A DNA stretch of 64,000 nucleotides from Cylindrotheca closterium (taxonomy: Eukaryota; Bacillariophyta; Bacillariophyceae; Bacillariales; Bacillariaceae). The position numbers and the translations under genes were made by a program. Below are positions 1 to 8,876 of the stretch, piece after piece; within the stretch, counting starts at the first letter, position 1; the number at the start of each line of letters is the position of its first letter. The notes beneath the pieces were generated by a model. It ran no database searches. It was not told the origin of the DNA and saw only the letters and a program-made list of their open reading frames with translations. Where the stretch lies: assembly GCA_933822405.4 (NCBI GenBank), contig CAKOGP040002202.1:62001-126000 (forward strand). Reading direction: 5' to 3'.

Positions 1-507
1 TGATGATGTATACGGTATGTTTCAGTGTACTGTAGGTTTGCTGTCACCGAAAATCAGGTCCTAAAATTGTGTCAAGTGTTTTTTTGAAAATGGACGGTCC
101 TTTTTTATTTATGTGGAAAGCGGCGGGAAAGAAAGAAAGTGGGAAAGCATTGAGACCGCGCGCGACACCAGTATCATATGATTGGCCCCGTTGATAGCTT
201 GACAGAGTGTTCGTTTTTTATCTGGCAAGAAGTTTGATTTTTCTATCGTGAAAAATGAGAGGACAAACATATTTGCTTACACCAATAATGGGGTGTTCAA
301 AACAAAGGATCCAAAATAGCAGAGCTTCTTTTCTAACTCAAAACAGCATTTTACAAGATTGTTATGTATATCACAAAAAGTAGTCAATCCCAACAGGGCA
401 CGGTGTTCAGCAGGTCCGTCTGCGGATTCTGGCTGCTGACTGAATCTACCAACACTGTACTCTATACTACTGGAACCAGCATTCGTCCCAACCCCCGCTT
501 AGTCTTA
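1..507. other. Intergenic sequence at the left edge
   Basis: This stretch lies downstream of the receptor gene on the minus strand. It holds no open frame with a recognisable product. It is AT-rich and would include the 3' untranslated region of the receptor gene. Nothing else is visible in it. Confidence 0.5.
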
Positions 508-2838
508 CTAGACATTGTCATCCTCAAGTCCTCCGCTACGATCTTCGTCGGAAGTAGGCGGGGTCTCGTTTCTTGCCTCGTTATTGGCTTCTTCATTTCT
601 GCTGGTGCTGTTACTACTAGATGGACCACCCAGGTAGGACTTGATGCTTCCGGGTGCAATGATACTTGCTGTACTCGACGGCTCTGGATTGTCCAACGAT
701 AATTCCGGTACTGCTGGCAATCCGATGGGGGGTGTCAAGGAGGAACGCTCCGGCGATCCCTGTGGCGTTGATTGACTGGCGTGACTGGATACTGAACTAG
801 CAGCAGATGGTACTGCACTACTTTCCTTGGCCATCCAATGATTGCTGCCGTCATTGGCGCCAAGGGTGCCAACAAAGGATGTTGAAAGATCGTTGGAATA
901 CGGCACGGATCGTCTGTGCAAGGTTTGGCTTCCTCTTGCTTGAGAGTCGGAATTCAAGTTGTTCTGTGTTTGTCGAATCGAGTCGGCAATGATTTTTCGT
1001 TGGGATGCATCGTTGTGCATGGCATGCTTCCGAACGTGATTCATCTTGGGGATGAAAATGACCAATAGCACCACCATGCAAATGATGAAAATCATCAAAG
1101 ACATGGTCCAGTACCACGCCCTGGGATCATTTCGTACCAATACTAGCAAGGGCATCCCAATCAAAGACACTTGTAACATGGATACCAACGCCATGGCCAC
1201 AAACTTGGATTCTGCAAATTCACTCTTGATTTTTCGAGCACGGTATGCCTGCCAACTAGCGACTACCATGACTCCCACATTCAATAACCCGAGCACCATG
1301 GAATAAGGGAAAGGGTCGTCGGAGAGACATCCTCCCCAGGTAGCAATGACTCGATTCCAGGCATCGGTTCCTTCCAAGTCCGAGCGCCGAAAGGTTAGTG
1401 GATCTGCTAGAGTCCACCATAGTAGTGTTGCCGCGTTGGCCGTCAACAAAATTCCCATTGGAATCATCACATCCGTGGCCTTCAATGTAACCCTCTTGAA
1501 ACGGGCACTCGATTGAAAGAGATGATTGATTCTCCATAACTTGGCAAAGAGTGCGGCAAATATCAAGGTGAATCCAATAAAGAGCATCCATGGAATGGTC
1601 ATGCACCGAAGGTCTCCCAGTTCTTGTGTATAGTCGGAAGCCGAATCATCAAAACTAAGTGGCAGAATGGAGGACCCCATGATCAAGACTCCCACCGCCA
1701 CCAATGCCAAAAACCCCGGCTGTGCGGCCTGCACCACACGCACCGATCGATTGACAAAGGTCCAGCTCAAAAAGAAGAGACTAGTCAAGCAAATGACTCC
1801 AAACAAGGCAAATCCGATATATTTCAAATCTCCCAAGTGATTTTGGTTGACGGTAAGATCCGGCAAAATTAGGGGCACCATGACATGTTCCAACACGTTG
1901 GTCCCTTGGAAATCCGGAATCTTGGCCTCATGTCCCGCCAAGGCCAGTGTTTTCAAGCTGAAAAGTGAATCCATGCTCATGGAACCCATATTGTAGGGCA
2001 ATTGCGCAACTAACCCCGCCACCTTGCCTCGTGCCAAGAAATCCAATTGGACTTGGAGTCCGTCGGCCACGACAAAGATCACCTTTGGAAACTCCTCTAC
2101 CAATTCGGTCCAAAGGTCGCCCAAAAACATGGGACCTCCCACCACTGGCACAATGGCGGTGACGTTGTGGTTGCGAATGGCATTTCGCATCAAGTCAATC
2201 GCATAAGTATAATTCCCTTTGGCATCAAGTGGACTCACACCACTCAATTCGTTCCAGACTGTCTTGGCTTCTTGTTGCAAGGACGCTCGGACTCCATTCT
2301 CTCTTGCCATGACATTGGGAGTCTGGTCCGATAGAATCATGTAATTCCCACCCGTGGGTTTGATTTGAATCAAGACTTTGCCCAACTGTTCCCCAAAAAA
2401 GAAATTGTCCGTGCCAATATAACTTGCTCTTCCACTTTGTGGATCGTCGCTGTCAAAGGTCACGACGGGGATTCCCTTGGCAATCGCATTTTGAATGACG
2501 GGTCTCATGGGTTCCGCTTTGAGAATGCTAATAGACAGGCCATCAATATCTCCTTGATCAATGAGAGATTGGACAATCTCGGCTTGTTGGGTACCATCGG
2601 GATCAAAGTCCGAGGGTCCTGTATAGAGGCATTCAATGTCGACGCCTTGTTGCGAGGACAAAAACTTGGCACGATCCATACAACCATCTTTGGTAGCGGC
2701 AAAGAAGATACTGTTGACTCGTTTGGGCACCAAGGCAAACTTGTAACCTTGAATGATAGTACTACATTGTGAAAGTAGTAGTAAGATAAGCGAAAGAGAG
2801 GCTATTCGCACTCCAGAATAGCTTGGACGGCCTCTCAT
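508..2838 (-). CDS. Class C GPCR with N-terminal periplasmic sugar-binding-like domain
   Basis: A 776-residue predicted receptor. The frame stays open further upstream, but the first ATG is at 2838 and is followed by a signal peptide (residues 1 to about 31), so I chose it. Residues about 35-320 resemble type I periplasmic binding proteins of the RbsB family: note GIPVVTFDSDDP, then YIGTDN and the glycine after it. Residues about 338-597 hold seven hydrophobic segments like the GABA-B/mGlu (class C) core, with AKLWRINHLF after TM3 and a Cys pair (about 412 and 504) where class C receptors carry the TM3-ECL2 disulphide. The last 175 residues are a Ser-rich cytosolic tail. By inference it senses a small extracellular solute, perhaps a sugar or amino acid, at the plasma membrane. 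The ligand is unknown. Confidence 0.85.
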   Translation of the reverse strand: MRGRPSYSGVRIASLSLILLLLSQCSTIIQGYKFALVPKRVNSIFFAATKDGCMDRAKFLSSQQGVDIECLYTGPSDFDPDGTQQAEIVQSLIDQGDIDGLSISILKAEPMRPVIQNAIAKGIPVVTFDSDDPQSGRASYIGTDNFFFGEQLGKVLIQIKPTGGNYMILSDQTPNVMARENGVRASLQQEAKTVWNELSGVSPLDAKGNYTYAIDLMRNAIRNHNVTAIVPVVGGPMFLGDLWTELVEEFPKVIFVVADGLQVQLDFLARGKVAGLVAQLPYNMGSMSMDSLFSLKTLALAGHEAKIPDFQGTNVLEHVMVPLILPDLTVNQNHLGDLKYIGFALFGVICLTSLFFLSWTFVNRSVRVVQAAQPGFLALVAVGVLIMGSSILPLSFDDSASDYTQELGDLRCMTIPWMLFIGFTLIFAALFAKLWRINHLFQSSARFKRVTLKATDVMIPMGILLTANAATLLWWTLADPLTFRRSDLEGTDAWNRVIATWGGCLSDDPFPYSMVLGLLNVGVMVVASWQAYRARKIKSEFAESKFVAMALVSMLQVSLIGMPLLVLVRNDPRAWYWTMSLMIFIICMVVLLVIFIPKMNHVRKHAMHNDASQRKIIADSIRQTQNNLNSDSQARGSQTLHRRSVPYSNDLSTSFVGTLGANDGSNHWMAKESSAVPSAASSVSSHASQSTPQGSPERSSLTPPIGLPAVPELSLDNPEPSSTASIIAPGSIKSYLGGPSSSNSTSRNEEANNEARNETPPTSDEDRSGGLEDDNV

Positions 2839-3713
2839 CTGTGCTTTGTCGCTCTCTCTTTGTTTTGTGAAAACGAAATGATGGTACCGAAACAAAAGCT
2901 TCAGTGTCTACGGTACGAGGGATAAAAACGTCGAAGTGCCTAGAAGAATGAGGGCATTGTAACTTTTTCGTGTTCATCTCTAAGTAAAAATTCCGTAACC
3001 TATTCGGATTTTTTTGAAAACGGCACTCAGCTGTTTTTAGAATATAAAGGATGTACCGTTACAGCAAATGAGAAATAACGTTCGATGACTTTTATTTCTT
3101 CCAACAACAATTTCGAACCGCCAATACTCACTCGTTTCTGAGGTGTCAGGTGTCAGATGCACGGTTCAGGTTCGTTTTACTCGAAGCTTTGGAAACATAA
3201 CGGACCATCGGACAGTTTGCCGATAGGTTTTCATAACTTCGCGTTTACTTATGCCACGCGTGAATGAAATAACGTCTTTCAGAACTCAATTGTAACCGTT
3301 GACGAAATCGCTCCACGCGGTCATACTGGATCTTTTCCAATGCCCTCTTACGTTTTTACTGTTTCTCTTGAGATCAAACTTAGTCCGGGGAGTGTTGGTC
3401 TGTAGCTTCAGATCTTGTGTTTTGTTTGTGTTGTAATTCATTTGGAATATACCATACCCTTAGCAACAACACTGCTGGATCGGGAAGACACTGAAAGACA
3501 TTTGGGGGGAATACGGGTGTCTACCGCAGTCATTTATAATAATTTGCAGAGTGTTTTCACATTGATTTTCAGTTGAAGCACATCTTGTTTCCTTTCCGAA
3601 GTGTGTATATTCAACATTGCTGCAGCTGATCAAACGAAAGAATCAATCCAAGCAATAACAGCAATAACAACAACAGCAACAACAACAGCAATAGCAGCAA
3701 TAGCAGCAATAAC
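2839..3713. other. Divergent intergenic region between receptor and coiled-coil protein
   Basis: An 875-bp region that must hold both promoters of two divergent genes. The last 55 bases before 3714 are a run of CAA/CAG/CAT-type triplets, a CAA-rich leader like that before other genes here (for example 45440-45463). No other gene is supported. Confidence 0.5.
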
Positions 3714-6416
3714 ATGGGTAACGGAAACAGTCGTCGCTATTACAACGAGGACGAAGAAGTCCCCAAAAAGGTGGCCAAATGGCTGGCAGAATTGGATCAC
3801 GTTCGAGAATTGAATCAAATGCTCAGTGAAGAACGCAAGATCATTACCAGCAGCATGGAACAAGAACTCTATGACAAGCAGGTCGAATTGTTTTATCTCG
3901 GCAAATCGGCCACCAAACACATTGGATTTCGAGGTTACTTGCGAATCATCAACAAGGTGTCCCCACGGACGCAGGCAGATTTTATGAAACCGGACGATTA
4001 CGACGCGTCGAAACCACCACCGACCAAGTCCACGGCGATGGTATTGCGATCCGCCATTTTGAATTTTTCGCTCTTTGCCATGTTTGAAGCCTGGTTGTTG
4101 AAACGGATGCACTTTGTGAGCATTCAAAAGCATCAGCGTCGATTGCATCAAAAGGGATGGAAGTCCATTGTGGCCTTTTATTCAGAAGAAATTCCAGTCA
4201 TTCAAGAAATCTTTGCCAAACAAGAACCTGCTCTCAGGGAGCGTGTGGAAATTGGCAAGAAGGAAAATATGGATTTATTGGAGGAATACGAAACCAAGAT
4301 CTTTCAACAAGAAGAAGAAATTATGAGATTGCGCAAGAAACTGGAAGAAATGCAACTTGGTGACGGCCACGTTGGTGGTATTGCCGAAGAAGAAGTAGAA
4401 GAAGAAAAGCTACCGAGGAGTAGACCGAGAATGAGTTTGGACCAGGCCTTTCCAGGAACCACTGACAAGCACCGCGAATTCAACAAGGCTCGATCGCCGG
4501 TTCAAGCATTGATTCGGAAAATGAACAAGACCAATTCCATGAGAGATATTGGTGCTCCAGGACTTGAGGGTGACAGCAACGATAAGCCGCGAACAAAGGG
4601 ATGGAGAACGGATAATACTCGAACTTGGGGCGCTGATGAAAGTGAAGATGAAAGTCTGTACATGGAGGAGAAGGAGACGGATGTCTTTATTGGGGACGAC
4701 AACGACGATGACAAGCTCGCTGCATCGGAAAAGCGGGACTACAAGTCTCCCGCTTCTGACGAATGGAGCGACAAGTTGAAAGAACCAAAAGGACCTGAAA
4801 TCAGTGTCCAAAATGACAATGATGACGCTGTCTCTGCCATTACCATGCCCCATGCGGCAGTCTCGGCCGATTCCGTTTCGACTGGAGACAGTTTGGACGA
4901 TGGTCTCGCTGCCTTGAAAACCAATTCATCCTCCAAGGACGATTACAGTGTCAACTCGGCCAAACACTCGGTCTCGAATGCCAGTGCTGGAAGTGGCGGT
5001 GGTGGTGCCGGTGGAAGCCTTACTAGCTCGCAACGAAAACAAAGCCGTGACAAGGAGGCCATTCGTTTGGAACGGGAACGATTAGAAAAGGCCAAGTTGG
5101 ACCGCAAGCGACGAAAGGAAATGGAACGAGTGGAGCGAGAATCATTCTACAAACAAGAACGTGAACGTTTGCAACATCAAGAAAAGAGGCTCACCATGAA
5201 ACGAGAAGAGTCTATTCGCATGCGCCAGGGGCGACTTATGGACGTGGTCGTGGACGAGAATGCAGAAGATAGTGATGATGGTAAAAGTATGGATGATATT
5301 CTAGACATGGATGACGAGGAACCTCCGGATGAATTCATGGATGCTCTCGAGGAAGTCGAAGACGAGGTAAAGAAACCACCCTCCGTCAGTAGATCCTATG
5401 ACGAGGATGACGAAGATGAGTTACAAGAGAGACCACGCAGGTCATCGTCTCATTCCAAGGAATTTCTCGATGCAGAGGAAGATGGAGATGATGACGAAGA
5501 AGATGAAGACGTCGTCGGCTTGAACGATCTGAACCTTGGAGAAGCACCCAAGAATCGAAACTCAATGTTTAGCCCAGAGCATCACCCGTCCATGGACACT
5601 GACGCTCTGCTCATTCACGAGTCTGAAAAAGTGGAAAAGTTGGATCGTCGACGAATGTGGCAAAAGGATAAAGCCGACAGTGACAGGGAACTGTCTGTTG
5701 ACGACGACGATGATAGTATCGGAAATGAGCTGAAACGATTGGAGGAGTTTGAAACTGCGATTAATGCTGATGACGAGGAAGTTGCAGCGTCCAACATCTC
5801 GGATGACTTTAAGCTGCTACGAAGCTCGTCAGGACGTGATCTGATGGGACCGGAAGATGGCAGTGGCGGAAGGTCCAGGTCCCGATCTAGAGGCCGACTG
5901 GGCGACTCTCGGTCCCAATCCAGAGGCCGACTGGGCAACTCCCGATCTCGATCCAAACCCAAACTAGGCGCGGGGAGGTCCGCAAGTCTTGGTAAGCGAA
6001 GGGTAAAGGCAGCCAATTCTGACGATGAATACGAAGATTTTGATAATTCAAAAGTCCGCTCTGCCTCAAGGGGTCGCACATCTGAAGCTGTGCCAACGGA
6101 TGATTCCAAACGATCCAAATCGTTGAACAAGAAATCAAGGCGCAAATTGAAGGATCATTTGGAAGCATCCGAACAATCTGACGATGTATCGGTCTACTCC
6201 AAGGGTTCTAAATCTGGCAAGAAGAAGAAAAAGAAGGCGCGTAGAAAGCTCAAGGGAGCTGATGGCTCTAGCGTTGTTGATGGCCAAGAAGAAGTGGTCG
6301 TCCGAAAGAGGAGGAAGAAAAAGAAGAAGCCCAAGCAGAATCCTGATGATCTATCTTCCGACGACGACGAAGACATGACTGTGACCTCTGCTCTCACCTC
6401 TGGCTCTTACGAGTAG
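3714..6416 (+). CDS. Hypothetical acidic coiled-coil protein with basic RS-like tail
   Basis: A 900-residue protein that I do not recognise. It begins MGNGNSRR, so a Gly-2 N-myristoylation site is possible. Residues about 1-160 are compact and mixed in composition (TKHIGFRGYLRIINKV, then a hydrophobic helix near LNFSLFAMFEAWLL). Residues about 165-215 form a charged coiled coil. The middle is long, acidic and probably disordered, with a second charged coiled coil at about 445-500 (KEAIRLERERLEKAKLDRKR). Residues about 710-760 carry Arg-Ser repeats (two copies of RSRGRLG-type units), and the C-terminus alternates lysine clusters with Asp stretches. It may be a membrane-tethered scaffold, but function cannot be inferred. 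The single exon starts at an ATG after a CAA-rich leader. Confidence 0.8.
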   Translation: MGNGNSRRYYNEDEEVPKKVAKWLAELDHVRELNQMLSEERKIITSSMEQELYDKQVELFYLGKSATKHIGFRGYLRIINKVSPRTQADFMKPDDYDASKPPPTKSTAMVLRSAILNFSLFAMFEAWLLKRMHFVSIQKHQRRLHQKGWKSIVAFYSEEIPVIQEIFAKQEPALRERVEIGKKENMDLLEEYETKIFQQEEEIMRLRKKLEEMQLGDGHVGGIAEEEVEEEKLPRSRPRMSLDQAFPGTTDKHREFNKARSPVQALIRKMNKTNSMRDIGAPGLEGDSNDKPRTKGWRTDNTRTWGADESEDESLYMEEKETDVFIGDDNDDDKLAASEKRDYKSPASDEWSDKLKEPKGPEISVQNDNDDAVSAITMPHAAVSADSVSTGDSLDDGLAALKTNSSSKDDYSVNSAKHSVSNASAGSGGGGAGGSLTSSQRKQSRDKEAIRLERERLEKAKLDRKRRKEMERVERESFYKQERERLQHQEKRLTMKREESIRMRQGRLMDVVVDENAEDSDDGKSMDDILDMDDEEPPDEFMDALEEVEDEVKKPPSVSRSYDEDDEDELQERPRRSSSHSKEFLDAEEDGDDDEEDEDVVGLNDLNLGEAPKNRNSMFSPEHHPSMDTDALLIHESEKVEKLDRRRMWQKDKADSDRELSVDDDDDSIGNELKRLEEFETAINADDEEVAASNISDDFKLLRSSSGRDLMGPEDGSGGRSRSRSRGRLGDSRSQSRGRLGNSRSRSKPKLGAGRSASLGKRRVKAANSDDEYEDFDNSKVRSASRGRTSEAVPTDDSKRSKSLNKKSRRKLKDHLEASEQSDDVSVYSKGSKSGKKKKKKARRKLKGADGSSVVDGQEEVVVRKRRKKKKKPKQNPDDLSSDDDEDMTVTSALTSGSYE

Positions 6417-6789
6417 GTAGTGATCGAATGTCTGTTTATGTTTGTGTTGAAATGATATTGGGCAACCAAACGTTTGTTTAAAAGTTTGCTGCGGATATTA
6501 ATACGAGATATAACAGTTTTATTCACGTGGTATATTCACTTTGTAAAGAAACAATCAAAGTACAGGGATACAACTATTGTAGTTAGTCTTCAATGATACA
6601 GCCGATTGAATCGGTACTCCTACAGACAAGATTTGCTTTAATGATTGGTTATGAGAATTATTTTTCGATCGTTGATTATGAGTATTCCTTTTTGGTTTCG
6701 GTTTGAAAATGCATATGGTGCCCCCTTGCCCATTTGCAATTTTTGAATGTGGATTATGAAATTGAATTGGGATCAACCAATTAATTGAA
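6417..6789. other. Convergent intergenic region
   Basis: A 373-bp AT-rich stretch between two genes whose 3' ends face each other. It should contain both 3' untranslated regions. I see no gene or repeat in it. Confidence 0.5.
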
Positions 6790-8292
6790 TCAAATCTGAA
6801 TGTCGTCCGAGGTCATTACAATAATGACTGCCACGAGGAAGAATAGAATGACTGCAAAGATGCAAGCCATAGAAATTAGACATTGTACCGTGGGATCTCG
6901 AGTGGCATTCTGAAGAAATGCCCACATGGTTCGAGGCTCGTGTTGGTTCTTGTTTTTCGGGTACCCACCACTGCCGTATTCCTCGTCCTTTACCACATTG
7001 GACTGTAAAGTAGATGGGGTACCCGGTTTGTTTTGGATAGCAGCAGAACGGTAATCCATTCGCGGTGGACTAAGATAGGATACATCTTCTCCAGTCAGAA
7101 TTCCCCTCGAGACGGGCAAATCGTCTGGCAGTTCGGTTCGTAGTATACCAGTGTCCTTGGTCAAGGAAGTAATAGTACTGTGCCCAATGGAAGGTTCGTC
7201 CCCTTGACTGGTACCAAAGCCAGCGCTGTAGGCATTTGGATCGTAGTAGGCATCATAGTCCTGGGTTGCCTCTTGTTTGGGAGCCTCCGGATCGATAATC
7301 GAATAGGCTTGCCGTTCCTCCTCCATGTAATGGACGTCTTGTTGCTTGATAAAGGTGTCCTTGGTGAGCGTACTGCCATCGTGGCCGTCCGTGTAGAGAC
7401 TCCCATCATCCGTACTATTCGCAGCGGATGAGGAGCCAAAGGGATTTTGTTTAGTTTTGGGATTTTGTTCATCAACCAGTACAACATTAGGAGGGGTCAT
7501 CCTGCCACCTTCCTTTGGTACCACATTGGAAAGCTGGCGTATTATTTCCTGTTTGGGGACTTCATTGCTGAACTGTCGTGCATGTGAAGGTTGTGGATGA
7601 TTCATTTCTGGAAGCATCATGTTTGGAACCATCTGAGTATTATGATGTTCCACAACTTGAATGATTGGTTCAAATGGAGTTGTTGTCTTGTGCCCATGTT
7701 GTCCAATCTTGGGGGTTTCGTCATTCATTGCAGGCTCAATGACTTCGACCGACATGTAGGACCCACCATCTTCTTCACCACCTGTGACTGATGGATTCAG
7801 GGAAACTGTACCTCCCTTGTTGTTCGTGTGTGTTGAATGAACAGAGGGAGTGCTTTTCTGTTCTATATCGCTAGTGGTACTCATCGCCACGCTGTTGTTG
7901 TTATTGTGATTAGAAACTTTTGCCTGAATGTTATTGCTGGTGTAAATGGAATCTGAATCGATAGTTCCGTTCTCACGAAGGGAGTTATGACCCTGCTGTT
8001 GAAAGGACGTTATACCGGTTTCTTTGGATCGGTTCGACTGAAGCTGACTTGCTGCAGAAGCACGAGGCCCCACAAGTGCATCGATCAGCTGATTATCGGT
8101 AGCTTCATGGGATGGTCGAATCAAGGCAGGAGAATCCTTTTCATCGTCATTTGTTTTCTTCTCTTCTTCAACATCAAAGTCGTTGCTAGGTGCGAAATGT
8201 GCGCTGTCGTGAAGCATTTTTTCAGCTTGATTGAGATTGTTCAGATCTGAATTCAGAGAGTGCAGAGATTCAATTGTGTAGCTGTCTGTCAT
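6790..8292 (-). CDS. Hypothetical protein with one C-terminal membrane segment
   Basis: A 500-residue protein that I do not recognise. Almost the whole length is hydrophilic and low in complexity (Ser, Asn, Gln, Asp), probably disordered. The only hydrophobic segment is at about 473-494 (SMACIFAVILFFLVAVIIVM) and is followed by just six residues (TSDDIQ-type end). There is no signal peptide, so tail-anchoring with a cytosolic N-terminus is the likely topology. Similar disordered-plus-TM architecture occurs in the cytosolic halves of diatom leucine-rich-repeat membrane proteins, but here the frame stops straight after the TM, so a truncated relative is possible. The start is the ATG at 8292, just after an upstream AT-rich region. 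Confidence 0.75.
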   Translation of the reverse strand: MTDSYTIESLHSLNSDLNNLNQAEKMLHDSAHFAPSNDFDVEEEKKTNDDEKDSPALIRPSHEATDNQLIDALVGPRASAASQLQSNRSKETGITSFQQQGHNSLRENGTIDSDSIYTSNNIQAKVSNHNNNNSVAMSTTSDIEQKSTPSVHSTHTNNKGGTVSLNPSVTGGEEDGGSYMSVEVIEPAMNDETPKIGQHGHKTTTPFEPIIQVVEHHNTQMVPNMMLPEMNHPQPSHARQFSNEVPKQEIIRQLSNVVPKEGGRMTPPNVVLVDEQNPKTKQNPFGSSSAANSTDDGSLYTDGHDGSTLTKDTFIKQQDVHYMEEERQAYSIIDPEAPKQEATQDYDAYYDPNAYSAGFGTSQGDEPSIGHSTITSLTKDTGILRTELPDDLPVSRGILTGEDVSYLSPPRMDYRSAAIQNKPGTPSTLQSNVVKDEEYGSGGYPKNKNQHEPRTMWAFLQNATRDPTVQCLISMACIFAVILFFLVAVIIVMTSDDIQI

Positions 8293-8876
8293 TTTGAATC
8301 AATCAGAAGCCCAAGTCCAGTCGATAACTTTTAGAAAATTGATGCTTGCATGTGTCAAGATCTAATTCTCTGTCACAGGCAAACCCACAGAATTACCCTC
8401 CAACATGACTGTGCACGTGACAAAATATGACAGCCCTGTCATTTTCGTGCGAACAGACTCGCTGCCATAAGCTAATAAAATGTTTTAGATGCGGACAGAC
8501 TCGCTGACTATAAGCTAATAAATGTTTTCAGGCATCGTTTTGGCGGGCCAAATATTTTTAATATGTGCCATTGTTTGCTTACGAGGAAAAAGTACCATTG
8601 CCGAGTAGGCCCGCCGCCATATTCTTCAGTCGTTGAAGATCAACATTTGCAATGCTAGTCGCGGCTGAACGGACAATAAGAAATAAGATGAGATAATTTT
8701 TTATCTCTCCAAAACTTGAAACGCAAGATGATAGATATGGTACAACAAGATGAAAGAAAGGAGTCAAATCTGAAGTCTACATATTCAATCTGCACATGGT
8801 TCTTTTAATGCCGATAATAACTCATCCAAAAAACAAGTACACGTATGCATTCATACCAGAATCAATGCTCTGAAAT
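8293..8876. other. Intergenic region with a short direct repeat
   Basis: A 584-bp region between two minus-strand genes: the promoter of the 6790-8292 gene and the 3' side of the metallopeptidase gene. It contains the direct repeat listed at 8453-8531. No gene is supported. Confidence 0.5.
8453..8531 (+). repeat. Two-copy direct repeat of about 40 bp
   Basis: Two adjacent copies share ACAGACTCGCTG, a short variable spacer, TAAGCTAATAAA and ATGTTTT. They differ by small indels. This is a simple local duplication. Confidence 0.7.

Noticed and set aside
3630..4151. Minus-strand frame of 173 codons over the start of the 3714 gene
   Set aside because: It reads through the CAA-rich leader and gives a low-complexity Val/Ile product. 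The plus-strand gene explains the region.
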